Source: Lachnospiraceae bacterium (GTDB lineage: Bacteria > Bacillota_A > Clostridia > Lachnospirales > Lachnospiraceae). From it: a stretch of DNA of 21,904 nt. The stretch covers positions 1-21,904 of the forward strand of contig JAGBNT010000006.1 in the NCBI GenBank assembly GCA_017634255.1, written 5' to 3'. The notes under the pieces were generated by a model that did not search any database, was not told the origin of the DNA, and saw only the letters and a program-made list of their open reading frames with translations. The position numbers and the translations under genes are program-made. Position 1 is the first letter of the stretch, and each line of letters starts with the position of its first letter. Shown here one piece after another: positions 1-8,079 of this stretch.

Positions 1-927
1 GTGCCCCTGACTGACGAAGCTATAGCTGCGGCAAAGGCGTCGGATGCGGTGCTTATGGGTTCGATAGGCGGGAATACCGCAACCTCGCCCTGGTATAAGG
101 TTCCGCCGGATAAGCGCCCTGAAGCGGGGCTCTTAAAGATACGAAAGGAGCTCGGGCTCTTTGCGAACCTGCGTCCCTCCGTACTTTATAAGGAGTTAAA
201 GAGAGCCTGTCCCCTAAGGGAGGAGACGGCCGATGCTCTCTTTGATTTTATAATCGTGCGCGAGCTGACCGGAGGTCTATATTTCGGAGAAAGATATACG
301 AAGGAGATTGACGGTGTCAGGACGGCTGTAGACACCCTAAGCTATAACGAGAAGGAGATACGAAGAGTCTCCGTAAAAGCCTTTGATATAGCTATGAAGA
401 GAAACAGGAAGGTCACTCCTGTAGACAAGGCGAATGTGCTGGATTCCTCAAGGCTTTGGAGAGAGGTCGTAAGCGAGTGCGCAAAGGACTATCCCGAGGT
501 TGAGCTTGAATTTATGCTCGTAGACAATGCGGCGATGCAGATAGTAAAGAACCCGAAGCAGTTCGACGTAATGCTTACGGAGAACATGTTCGGAGATATC
601 CTGTCCGATGAGGCGGCGCAGATAACCGGCTCCATAGGGATGCTCTCAAGTGCTTCCCTAAATGAAACGAAATTCGGACTTTATGAGCCTTCGGGAGGCT
701 CTGCCCCGGATATTGCAGGAAAGGGCATAGCAAATCCGATAGCGACTATACTCAGCGCGTCCATGATGCTTAGGTATTCGCTGGATCTCGACGAGGCGGC
801 TGACGCCATAGACGAGGCGGTTAGACGTACTATAGCCGATGGGGTGCGCACAGCGGATATAGCATCGGAGGGCATAGAGGCGGTTTCCACTTCGCAGATG
901 GGAAAAGAGATTGCATCGAGGATATAG
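1..927 (+). CDS. leuB: 3-isopropylmalate dehydrogenase, 5'-truncated by the window edge
   Basis: Catalyses the NAD-dependent oxidative decarboxylation of 3-isopropylmalate in leucine synthesis, in the cytoplasm. The 308 visible residues cover most of the family's roughly 350-360. The N-terminal Rossmann part lies left of the window, and the GTG at base 1 is an internal Val codon rather than a start: the reading VPLTDEAI matches the middle of LeuB proteins. Visible family motifs are the GSIGGN stretch, the substrate-binding block LGLFANLRP, the [13 protein letters not shown] segment, the metal-binding VDNAAMQ and [15 protein letters not shown] blocks, and the C-terminal nucleotide-binding [14 protein letters not shown]. 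Isocitrate or tartrate dehydrogenases share this fold, but the leucine-type motifs and the adjacent ilvD and ilvB favour LeuB. Confidence 0.95.
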   Translation: MPLTDEAIAAAKASDAVLMGSIGGNTATSPWYKVPPDKRPEAGLLKIRKELGLFANLRPSVLYKELKRACPLREETADALFDFIIVRELTGGLYFGERYTKEIDGVRTAVDTLSYNEKEIRRVSVKAFDIAMKRNRKVTPVDKANVLDSSRLWREVVSECAKDYPEVELEFMLVDNAAMQIVKNPKQFDVMLTENMFGDILSDEAAQITGSIGMLSSASLNETKFGLYEPSGGSAPDIAGKGIANPIATILSASMMLRYSLDLDEAADAIDEAVRRTIADGVRTADIASEGIEAVSTSQMGKEIASRI

Positions 928-989
928 GGAACGCCATTTCCCGCGGTTAACTCTGGTCTTTTTAAGAAGATCTGTCGTTGTAATGATTT

Positions 990-998
990 AAGGAGGAG
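990..998 (+). promoter_or_regulatory. strong ribosome binding site of ilvD
   Basis: AAGGAGGAG lies just before the ATG at 1002 and fixes the ilvD start. The 74-nt leuB-ilvD spacer shows no clear promoter or terminator, so cotranscription is likely. Confidence 0.7.
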
Positions 999-1001
999 TA
1001 T

Positions 1002-2669
1002 ATGTTAAGCGATAATGTAAAGCAGGGACCGGCGCATGCGCCTCACAGGAGCCTTTTTAACGCCCTCGGGTTTACCCAGGAGGAGATGGAAAAGCCCATG
1101 GTGGCTATCGTCAGCTCCTATAATGAGATAGTTCCGGGACATATGAATATTGACAAGATAGTGGAAGCGGTAAAGCTGGGCGTGGCAGAGGCAGGCGGTA
1201 TGCCTGTGGTCTTCCCGGCAATAGCGGTCTGCGACGGAATAGCGATGGGACATGTGGGAATGAAGTATTCTCTGGTCACAAGGGATCTGATCGCGGATTC
1301 GACGGAGTGTATGGCGCTTGCACACCAGTTTGACGCGATGGTATGCGTACCCAACTGTGATAAAAACGTACCCGGTCTTCTGATGGCGGCGGCGAGGGTA
1401 AATATACCCACTGTATTCGTATCGGGAGGTCCGATGCTCGCGGGTCGTGTCCACGGCAAAAAGACCTCGCTTTCCTCAATGTTTGAGGCTGTCGGAGCCC
1501 ATGCGGCAGGAAAGATAGACGACGCGGAGCTCGATTATTATGACCAGCATGCCTGCCCTACCTGCGGAAGCTGCTCGGGCATGTATACGGCCAATTCCAT
1601 GAACTGCCTTACAGAAGCCATAGGAATGGGGCTTAGAGGCAACGGGACAATACCTGCGGTATATTCCGAGAGGATAAGGCTTGCAAAGCACGCGGGAAAT
1701 GCTGTAATGGAGATGTACAGAAGGAATATCCGCCCGAGAGACATAATGACTAAAGAAGCCTTTATGAACGCCCTTGCGATGGATATGGCTCTGGGCTGCT
1801 CAACGAATACGATGCTTCATATTCCCGCCATAGCCCACGAGGCAGGTGTCAATATAGACATGGAGATCGCAAACGAGGTTTCCGACAGGACTCCTAACCT
1901 TTGCCATCTGGCTCCTGCAGGGCGCACCTATATGGAGGATCTGAACGAGGCAGGCGGGATTTACGCGGTCATGAAGGAGCTTTCTAAGAAGAACCTTTTA
2001 AATCTGGACTGCATGACCGTTACAGGAAAGACAGTGGGTGAAAATATAAAGGATGCAAAGAATCTGGATCCCGAGACTATAAGACCGATAGACAATCCCT
2101 TCATGCCTAACGGCGGTATTGCAGTGCTTAAGGGAAATATCGCACCGGATACGGGTATAGTAAAGCGTTCAGCGGTTGCGCCTGAAATGATGGTGCATGA
2201 AGGACCTGCCAGGGTATTCGACAGCGAGGATGATGCAATTACGGCTATCTATGGCGGAAAGATCAATCCCGGAGACGTGGTTGTAATAAGATATGAGGGG
2301 CCCAAGGGAGGTCCGGGAATGAGGGAGATGTTAAATCCGACATCCGCCATTGCGGGAATGGGGCTCGGCGAGTCAGTCGCCCTTATAACAGACGGACGTT
2401 TTTCAGGTGCCTCCAGGGGAGCTTCCATAGGGCATGTTTCCCCCGAAGCCGCTGTAGGCGGTCCTATAGCCCTTATTGAAGAGGGAGATATCATAAAGGT
2501 GGATATTCCCAATAATTCACTGAACGTGGATGTTTCCGATGAGGTTATGGAGGAAAGAAAAAAGAAGTGGAAGCCCCGTGAGCCCAAGGTTACGAGCGGA
2601 TATTTAAGCCGTTATGCAAAAATGGTCACCAGCGGTAACAGGGGAGCTATTCTGGAAGTGAAGGAGTAA
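1002..2669 (+). CDS. ilvD: dihydroxy-acid dehydratase
   Basis: Dehydrates 2,3-dihydroxy-isovalerate and 2,3-dihydroxy-3-methylvalerate to the 2-keto acids of valine and isoleucine synthesis, using an Fe-S cluster and Mg2+. The protein is 555 residues, a normal length for IlvD. Visible family motifs are [10 protein letters not shown] near residue 76, [10 protein letters not shown] near 117 (cluster Cys119 and the active-site Lys121), [19 protein letters not shown] near 185 (cluster Cys191), and the C-terminal SGASRG segment that supplies the catalytic Ser. The region that carries a further Cys in plant [2Fe-2S] enzymes reads VPGHMNID here. The start is set by the AAGGAGG site. ilvB follows after 7 nt, and the RBS of ilvB overlaps the end of this gene. 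Confidence 0.97.
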   Translation: MLSDNVKQGPAHAPHRSLFNALGFTQEEMEKPMVAIVSSYNEIVPGHMNIDKIVEAVKLGVAEAGGMPVVFPAIAVCDGIAMGHVGMKYSLVTRDLIADSTECMALAHQFDAMVCVPNCDKNVPGLLMAAARVNIPTVFVSGGPMLAGRVHGKKTSLSSMFEAVGAHAAGKIDDAELDYYDQHACPTCGSCSGMYTANSMNCLTEAIGMGLRGNGTIPAVYSERIRLAKHAGNAVMEMYRRNIRPRDIMTKEAFMNALAMDMALGCSTNTMLHIPAIAHEAGVNIDMEIANEVSDRTPNLCHLAPAGRTYMEDLNEAGGIYAVMKELSKKNLLNLDCMTVTGKTVGENIKDAKNLDPETIRPIDNPFMPNGGIAVLKGNIAPDTGIVKRSAVAPEMMVHEGPARVFDSEDDAITAIYGGKINPGDVVVIRYEGPKGGPGMREMLNPTSAIAGMGLGESVALITDGRFSGASRGASIGHVSPEAAVGGPIALIEEGDIIKVDIPNNSLNVDVSDEVMEERKKKWKPREPKVTSGYLSRYAKMVTSGNRGAILEVKE

Positions 2670-2676
2670 GTTCGGC

Positions 2677-4356
2677 ATGAAGCTGACCGGAGCTGAAATT
2701 GTTGTAGAGGTGCTCAAAGAGCAGGGAGTCGATACTATCTTCGGCTATCCCGGCGGAGCAATTTTAAATATATACGATGAGCTGTATAAACATTCGGACG
2801 AGATAAGGCATATACTTACCAGTCACGAGCAGGGAGCCGCCCATGCTGCGGACGGCTATGCCAGAGCTACCGGGCGTGTAGGGGTATGCATGGCTACCTC
2901 CGGTCCCGGAGCGACAAATCTGGTGACAGGTATAGCCACTGCATATATGGATTCCGTCCCGATGGTAGCGATAACGGCAAATGTGGCGGTGCCGCTCCTC
3001 GGTAAGGACACCTTCCAGGAGGTGGACATAGCAGGCGTGACAATGCCTATAACGAAGCATGGCTTTATCGTAAAAGAGGTGGAAAAGCTGGCTGATACCC
3101 TAAGAAGAGCCTTTGATATAGCCCGCTCGGGTCGTCCCGGACCGGTGCTTGTGGATATCACAAAGGACGCCACCGCTGCGGAGTGTGAGTTTAAGCGCAA
3201 GAGCGTTCCTAAGATCAGGTATGAAAGAAGCTTTACGGATAAGGATCTAAAACGGGCGGCTGAGCTTATAAATAAGTCCAAAAAGCCCTTTGTCTACTTG
3301 GGCGGCGGAGCCGTTATCTCAGGAGCATCGGCAGAGGTCAGGAAATTTGTGGAAAAGATCGACTCGCCGCTTTGCGATACGCTGATGGGAAAGGGAGCCT
3401 TTGACGCCAGAAGCAGGCTCTATTCCGGAATGTTGGGAATGCACGGCACCAAGGCATCCGATATAGGAGTAAGCGAATGTGACCTTCTTATAGCGATGGG
3501 GGCGCGTTTTTCCGACAGGGTGACAGGAAATGCCAAAAAGTTTGCCAGCAAGGCGAAGATACTGCATATAGATATAGATGATGCGGAGATCAACAAGAAC
3601 ATACATGCCGATATGCATTTGGTGGGCGACCTTAAGGATGTGTTAAAGAGCCTGACTCCGATGGTAGAGAAAAAGAGTCATAAGGAGTGGAATGAGCATA
3701 TAAATGAGCTCAAGGAAAAATTCCCTCTGGATTATAACAGAACGAGACTTACCTGCCCCTATGTCATCGAGGTTCTCGATAAGCTTACCTCATCTAATGC
3801 CATAATCACTACCGATGTGGGACAGCACCAGATGTGGGCGGCTCAGTATTATAAATTCAGGAAGCCCAGACATTTTATTACCAGCGGAGGTCTCGGAACC
3901 ATGGGCTACGGTCTGGGGGCTGCAATTGGCGCAAAGACGGGCTGCCCGGAGGCTGTGGTCGTAAATATCGGAGGCGACGGGTGCTTCAGGATGAATATGA
4001 ATGAGCTGGCTACAGCAAGCCGGTACAATATCAAGATAATCGATATTATCATAAATAATCAGGTGCTCGGAATGGTAAGGCAGTGGCAGACATTGTTTTA
4101 CGGGAAGAGATATTCGCAGACCATGCTTACGGATAAGACGGACTATTGCAAGGTCGCGGAAGCTATGGGCTGCAAGGCGTACAGGATAAAGAAAAAGGAA
4201 GAGGTCGAAGATACTTTGAAGAAGGCTTTATCGGCTAAGGGACCGGTGCTTATCGACTGTGTGATAGATCAGGACGATTCGGTCTACCCGATGGTCAGCC
4301 CCGGAAGCTCAATAGCTGAAGCCTTTGATGAAAAAGACCTTTTCGATAAAAAATAA
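2677..4356 (+). CDS. ilvB: acetolactate synthase, large (catalytic) subunit
   Basis: Thiamine-diphosphate enzyme that joins two pyruvates, or pyruvate plus 2-oxobutyrate, to open valine/leucine and isoleucine synthesis. The 559 residues show the three-domain layout of the family. The N-terminal catalytic domain contains Glu51 in SHEQGAAHAADGYARATG, the central domain binds FAD, and the C-terminal domain carries the ThDP/Mg motif GGDG (432-435) with the NN pair about 25 residues later (460-461). AAGGAG at 2660-2665, inside the end of ilvD, serves as ribosome binding site. No regulatory subunit gene (ilvN) or ilvC lies in the window, so valine feedback through IlvN would need a gene elsewhere. 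Catabolic AlsS is a possible alternative, but the operon context argues for the biosynthetic enzyme. Confidence 0.95.
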   Translation: MKLTGAEIVVEVLKEQGVDTIFGYPGGAILNIYDELYKHSDEIRHILTSHEQGAAHAADGYARATGRVGVCMATSGPGATNLVTGIATAYMDSVPMVAITANVAVPLLGKDTFQEVDIAGVTMPITKHGFIVKEVEKLADTLRRAFDIARSGRPGPVLVDITKDATAAECEFKRKSVPKIRYERSFTDKDLKRAAELINKSKKPFVYLGGGAVISGASAEVRKFVEKIDSPLCDTLMGKGAFDARSRLYSGMLGMHGTKASDIGVSECDLLIAMGARFSDRVTGNAKKFASKAKILHIDIDDAEINKNIHADMHLVGDLKDVLKSLTPMVEKKSHKEWNEHINELKEKFPLDYNRTRLTCPYVIEVLDKLTSSNAIITTDVGQHQMWAAQYYKFRKPRHFITSGGLGTMGYGLGAAIGAKTGCPEAVVVNIGGDGCFRMNMNELATASRYNIKIIDIIINNQVLGMVRQWQTLFYGKRYSQTMLTDKTDYCKVAEAMGCKAYRIKKKEEVEDTLKKALSAKGPVLIDCVIDQDDSVYPMVSPGSSIAEAFDEKDLFDKK

Positions 4357-4382
4357 TCGCGTATCTTTTGTATAATTATTTT

Positions 4383-4389
4383 AAGGAGG
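4383..4389 (+). promoter_or_regulatory. ribosome binding site deciding the serC start
   Basis: AAGGAGG lies 5 nt before ATG 4395. An in-frame upstream ATG at 4368 would add nine residues and place this site inside the gene, so 4395 is preferred. The product then starts MSRVYNFSAGPA, as is typical for SerC. Confidence 0.8.
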
Positions 4390-4394
4390 AGATT

Positions 4395-5477
4395 ATGAGC
4401 AGAGTGTACAATTTTTCGGCAGGACCTGCGATGCTGCCCGAGGAGGTTTTAAGGGAATGTGCGGAGGATATGCTGGATTACAAGGGCAGCGGACAGTCCG
4501 TAATGGAGATGAGCCATCGTTCAAAGGTGTATGATGCGATCATCAAGGAGGCTGAAGCGGATTTCAGGAGGCTTACGAACACTCCTGATAATTATAAGGT
4601 GCTGTTCCTGCAGGGCGGCGCTTCCACACAGTTTGCGATGATACCGATGAACCTTATGAAGAACCGTGTGGCAGATTTCATCATTACAGGTCAGTGGGCG
4701 AAAAAAGCCTGCTCCGAAGCCGCGAAGTATGGAAAAGCCAATAAGATCGCTTCGAGCGAGGACAAGACCTTTTCATACATACCCGACCTTAACGATCTGC
4801 CCATAAGTGAAGACGCGGATTACGTATATATCTGTCAGAATAATACGATCTACGGGACAAGATTTACTCAGCTCCCCGATACAAAGGGCAAGCTCCTCGT
4901 AAGTGATGTTTCCTCGATGTTCCTGTCAGAGCCCCACGATATCTCGAAATACGGGATAATGTACGGAGGGGTACAGAAGAACGTGGGACCTGCCGGCGTT
5001 ACCATAGTGGTCATAAGAGAGGATCTTATAACCGATACGCCCCTTGAGGGAACGCCCACGATGCTTACCTATAAGACCCATGCGGATTCGGATTCGCTCT
5101 ACAACACTCCCCCCTGCTACAATATCTATGTATGCGGTCTGGTGTTCAAGTGGCTGTTAAATAAGGGCGGTCTCGAGGCGATAAAGAAGCATAACGAGGA
5201 GAAGGCAAAGATACTGTATGATTATCTGGACAGCTCATCCATGTTTAAGGGAACAGTTGTAAAGAAGGACAGGTCGCTTATGAACGTGCCCTTCGTTACG
5301 GATTCGGACGAATTAAATGCACAGTTTATTAAAGAGGCAGAGGCAGAGGGCTTTGTAAACCTTAAGGGACATCGTTCAGTCGGAGGCATGAGAGCCTCTA
5401 TCTACAACGCGATGCCGATAGAAGGGGTTAAGGAGCTGGTTAAGTTCATGACAGACTTTGAAAAGAAGAGAGGATAG
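4395..5477 (+). CDS. serC: phosphoserine aminotransferase
   Basis: PLP-dependent transfer of an amino group from glutamate to 3-phosphohydroxypyruvate, giving O-phosphoserine, the second step of serine synthesis. The 360-residue product has the normal family length. Diagnostic stretches are the N-terminal YNFSAGPAMLP, GGASTQFAM near residue 74, the PLP-lysine block YGGVQKNVGPAG (Lys195), and HRSVGGMRASIYNA near the C terminus, which contacts the substrate phosphate. The stop codon is followed after 5 nt by serA, so the two are almost certainly cotranscribed. The enzyme could also serve pyridoxine synthesis, but the adjacent serA makes serine its main role. Confidence 0.97.
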   Translation: MSRVYNFSAGPAMLPEEVLRECAEDMLDYKGSGQSVMEMSHRSKVYDAIIKEAEADFRRLTNTPDNYKVLFLQGGASTQFAMIPMNLMKNRVADFIITGQWAKKACSEAAKYGKANKIASSEDKTFSYIPDLNDLPISEDADYVYICQNNTIYGTRFTQLPDTKGKLLVSDVSSMFLSEPHDISKYGIMYGGVQKNVGPAGVTIVVIREDLITDTPLEGTPTMLTYKTHADSDSLYNTPPCYNIYVCGLVFKWLLNKGGLEAIKKHNEEKAKILYDYLDSSSMFKGTVVKKDRSLMNVPFVTDSDELNAQFIKEAEAEGFVNLKGHRSVGGMRASIYNAMPIEGVKELVKFMTDFEKKRG

Positions 5478-5482
5478 GAGAG

Positions 5483-6649
5483 ATGTTCAAATATAATTGC
5501 TTAAATCCCATTGCAAAGGTAGGGCTGGATAACTTTGGCGCCGGCTATGTAAAATGCGATGAATTAAATGATGCCGACTGTGTGCTCGTGCGTTCGGCAA
5601 AGATGCACGGGATGGAGCTGCCGGACAGGCTTATGGCGATCGCCAGAGCAGGGGCGGGCGTAAACAATATCCCGCTGGACGACTGTGCGCGCAGGGGTAT
5701 AGTAGTATTCAATACTCCCGGAGCAAACGCCAACGGCGTCAAGGAACTGGTGATAGCGGGTATGCTCCTTGCTTCAAGGGGTATCGTGGACGGTATCGAG
5801 TGGCTGGAGACCCAGAAGAAGAATAAGAATGTAGCAAAGGATGCGGAGGCGCAGAAGAAGCAGTATGCGGGCTCTGAGATAGAGGGGAAGAAGCTCGGTA
5901 TAATCGGGCTTGGAGCCATCGGAGTCAAGGTTGCCAATACAGCAGTAAATCTCGGCATGGAGGTTTTGGGCTACGATCCTTATATTTCGGTGGACGCGGC
6001 CTGGCATCTGTCCAGATCCATAAAGCACGCTTTAAGCGTTGAAGAGATATATGCAAACTGCGATTATATTACGATCCACGTACCGCTCATGGATTCCACC
6101 AGAAAGATGATAAATTCCGAGTCCATCAAGCTTATGAAAAATGATGCAATCCTTCTTAACTTTGCAAGGGATGAGCTGGTGGATGAGGAGGCAGTGGTAA
6201 GCGCCCTCAAGGTAGGCAAGCTTCGCCGCTATGTATCGGATTTCCCGAATCCCACTACGGTCGGACAGGAGGGCTGCATAGTGATACCTCATCTGGGAGC
6301 TTCCACCGAGGAATCGGAGGATAACTGCGCGGTCATGGCGGTTAAGGAGCTCATGGACTACATGGAGAACGGAAACATTAAAAATTCGGTAAATTTCCCT
6401 CCCATTGCCATGGGCGTGTGCGAAACGGCTTCAAGGGTGATAGTCTTCCACCAGAACAAGGCCAATACGATAACCCGCTTCTCGGCGATCTTCGGAGAGG
6501 CAGGCATAAACATAGCGGAGATGAATAATAAATCCAAGGGCGACAATGCAGTATCCATGTTCGACCTGGACAGCGTTCCTTCGGAGGATATCTTTGAAAA
6601 GATCCGCGCCCTCGACGGTGTATACAGATTGAGGGTGGTGAAAGCTTAA
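5483..6649 (+). CDS. serA: D-3-phosphoglycerate dehydrogenase with C-terminal ACT domain
   Basis: Oxidises 3-phosphoglycerate to 3-phosphohydroxypyruvate with NAD, the first step of serine synthesis. The 388-residue short form has the substrate domain split around an NAD-binding Rossmann domain (GLGAIG, 142-147). An ACT domain follows from about residue 320 (NTITRFSAIFGEAGINIAEM), the usual site for serine feedback. The catalytic Arg229 (NFARDE) and His270 (PHLGAST) are visible. The Glu that completes the triad in E. coli SerA, in its DVFPTEP motif, is not seen: the equivalent stretch reads SDFPNP. I believe this is a subfamily trait rather than damage, because the rest of the protein is well kept. 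An AGAGG-type site within the end of serC serves as RBS. Confidence 0.94.
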   Translation: MFKYNCLNPIAKVGLDNFGAGYVKCDELNDADCVLVRSAKMHGMELPDRLMAIARAGAGVNNIPLDDCARRGIVVFNTPGANANGVKELVIAGMLLASRGIVDGIEWLETQKKNKNVAKDAEAQKKQYAGSEIEGKKLGIIGLGAIGVKVANTAVNLGMEVLGYDPYISVDAAWHLSRSIKHALSVEEIYANCDYITIHVPLMDSTRKMINSESIKLMKNDAILLNFARDELVDEEAVVSALKVGKLRRYVSDFPNPTTVGQEGCIVIPHLGASTEESEDNCAVMAVKELMDYMENGNIKNSVNFPPIAMGVCETASRVIVFHQNKANTITRFSAIFGEAGINIAEMNNKSKGDNAVSMFDLDSVPSEDIFEKIRALDGVYRLRVVKA

Positions 6650-6688
6650 ACTGTCATGCTCCTGCATAACTTTTAAACTTCGCAATGG

Positions 6689-6705
6689 TGCCGCAAAAAG
6701 CGGCA
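6689..6705 (+). promoter_or_regulatory. small hairpin abutting the DUF1015 ribosome binding site
   Basis: TGCCGC and GCGGCA pair around an AAAAA loop and directly touch the AAAGGAAG ribosome binding site of the next gene (ATG at 6717). There is no T run, so it is not a terminator. It may tune translation or mRNA stability between serA and the DUF1015 gene. Confidence 0.45.
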
Positions 6706-6716
6706 GAAAGGAAGCA

Positions 6717-7961
6717 ATGGCGAATATCAGACCTTTTAAAGCATTAAGACCGAGGGAGGGGGCGGCTGAGAGGATAGCCGCCCTGCCTTATGATGTTTAT
6801 TCGAGAGAAGAGGCAAAGCGCGAGGTTGCCATAGAGCCCATGTCTTTTTTGAGGATTGACAGGGCGGAGACAAATTTTGACGACGATGTAGATACCTATG
6901 ACGACAGAGTCTATAAAAAAGCGGGAGAGCTTCTGGACGAAATGGAGAGAAAAGGCGATTTCGTTACAGATGCTGCTCCCGCTTACTATATTTACGAGCT
7001 CACGATGGAGGGACGGAAGCAGACAGGTATCGTTGCCACTGCCGATGTCGATGACTATATCGGAAACGTTATAAAAAAGCATGAAAATACCCTTGCGAGC
7101 AAGGAGGAGGACAGGGTAAGGCATGTGGATGCCTTAAGCGCACAGACCGGTCCCATATTTTTAGGCTACAGGTCAAACAGTACGATAAATTCCATAGTTT
7201 CAAGGGTCAAGGGCGATGACTCCGCAAGACTGTACGATTTTACCTCCCGTGATAAAATAAGCCACAGGTGCTGGAGCATTACGGACAAAAAGGACATAGC
7301 GGATATCAAGAGCGCCTTTGAGGGCATCGAGGATATATATATCTGTGACGGGCATCACCGCTGCGCTTCGGCTGCGAGGGTTTGCATGAAGAGAAGGGAA
7401 GCCGCCGGCAGCTATACGGGAGAAGAGGAATTTAATTATTTCCTTTGTGTGCTTTTCCCGGACGAGGAGCTAAAGATATATGACTATAACCGTGTGGTAA
7501 AGGACTTAAACGGGCTTTCGGAGAGCCGTTTTTTAGACCGTATAAGAAAAAAATTCCATATAGAAGAGGTCGGAGAAAAGCCGTACAGACCCGAGGCAAA
7601 GGGGAATTTCGGAATGTATATCGGGCATACCTGGTACCGCCTTACGATAAAGGATGGGCTTATCTCAGATGATACCGTTGAGAGGCTCGATGTTTCGATT
7701 TTGCAAAATGAGCTCCTTGCGCCTATACTTAATATAGAGGATCCTAAAACGGATAAGAGGATAAGCTTTGTCGGAGGCATAAGGGGCTTGGAGGAGCTTG
7801 TAAGACTAGTGGATTCAGGACGCTGGGAGGTGGCTTTTTCCATGTATCCTACGGATATCCATGAGCTGTTTCAGGTGGCGGATGAAAAAAGGCTAATGCC
7901 GCCGAAGTCCACCTGGTTTGAGCCGAAGCTAAGGAGCGGGCTGTTTATCCATAAATTCTAA
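6717..7961 (+). CDS. DUF1015 family protein, possible serine-phosphate enzyme
   Basis: A 414-residue cytoplasmic protein of the DUF1015 family, with no signal peptide or membrane segment. Recognisable family blocks are the N-terminal IRPFKALRP and LPYDVYS, the HENTLASKEEDRVRH block near 122-136, and YICDGHHRCASAARV near 208-222. The DGHHR motif (211-215) is also characteristic of ParB-fold serine kinases such as SerK and SbnI. The gene follows serC and serA after 67 nt on the same strand, and no phosphoserine phosphatase (serB) is in the window. A role in interconverting phosphoserine and serine is therefore an attractive inference, but the sequence does not prove it. Family assignment is firm, function is not. 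Confidence 0.85.
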   Translation: MANIRPFKALRPREGAAERIAALPYDVYSREEAKREVAIEPMSFLRIDRAETNFDDDVDTYDDRVYKKAGELLDEMERKGDFVTDAAPAYYIYELTMEGRKQTGIVATADVDDYIGNVIKKHENTLASKEEDRVRHVDALSAQTGPIFLGYRSNSTINSIVSRVKGDDSARLYDFTSRDKISHRCWSITDKKDIADIKSAFEGIEDIYICDGHHRCASAARVCMKRREAAGSYTGEEEFNYFLCVLFPDEELKIYDYNRVVKDLNGLSESRFLDRIRKKFHIEEVGEKPYRPEAKGNFGMYIGHTWYRLTIKDGLISDDTVERLDVSILQNELLAPILNIEDPKTDKRISFVGGIRGLEELVRLVDSGRWEVAFSMYPTDIHELFQVADEKRLMPPKSTWFEPKLRSGLFIHKF

Positions 7962-7992
7962 ATATCATTCCAGTACGGTAAGTGCCAATATA

Positions 7993-8044
7993 GCGCTGAA
8001 TTTGAGCCATGCAAGCGGCATATTTCCTGTTCAAATTCATGCGC
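7993..8044 (+). promoter_or_regulatory. inverted repeat in the leader of the branching-enzyme homologue
   Basis: The left arm GCGCTGAATTTGA (7993-8005) pairs with the right arm TCAAATTCATGCGC (8031-8044) with one bulged base, around a 25-nt loop. It lies between the DUF1015 stop and the AAGGAG ribosome binding site at 8061. No T run follows, so it is a leader or operator candidate rather than an intrinsic terminator. The rest of the 118-nt spacer has no convincing promoter. Confidence 0.45.
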
Positions 8045-8079
8045 ATATTATAAATCAATTAAGGAGACGTAAAAAGCTT

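Noticed and set aside
1005..1454. Antisense open frames opposite ilvD, ilvB and serA
   Set aside because: All lack motifs and ribosome binding sites and lie opposite clear, conserved enzymes.
8002..8079. Upstream ATG at 8002 for the branching-enzyme homologue
   Set aside because: It lies inside the inverted repeat, lacks a ribosome binding site, and adds residues unlike GlgB. The AAGGAG at 8061 would then be inside the gene.
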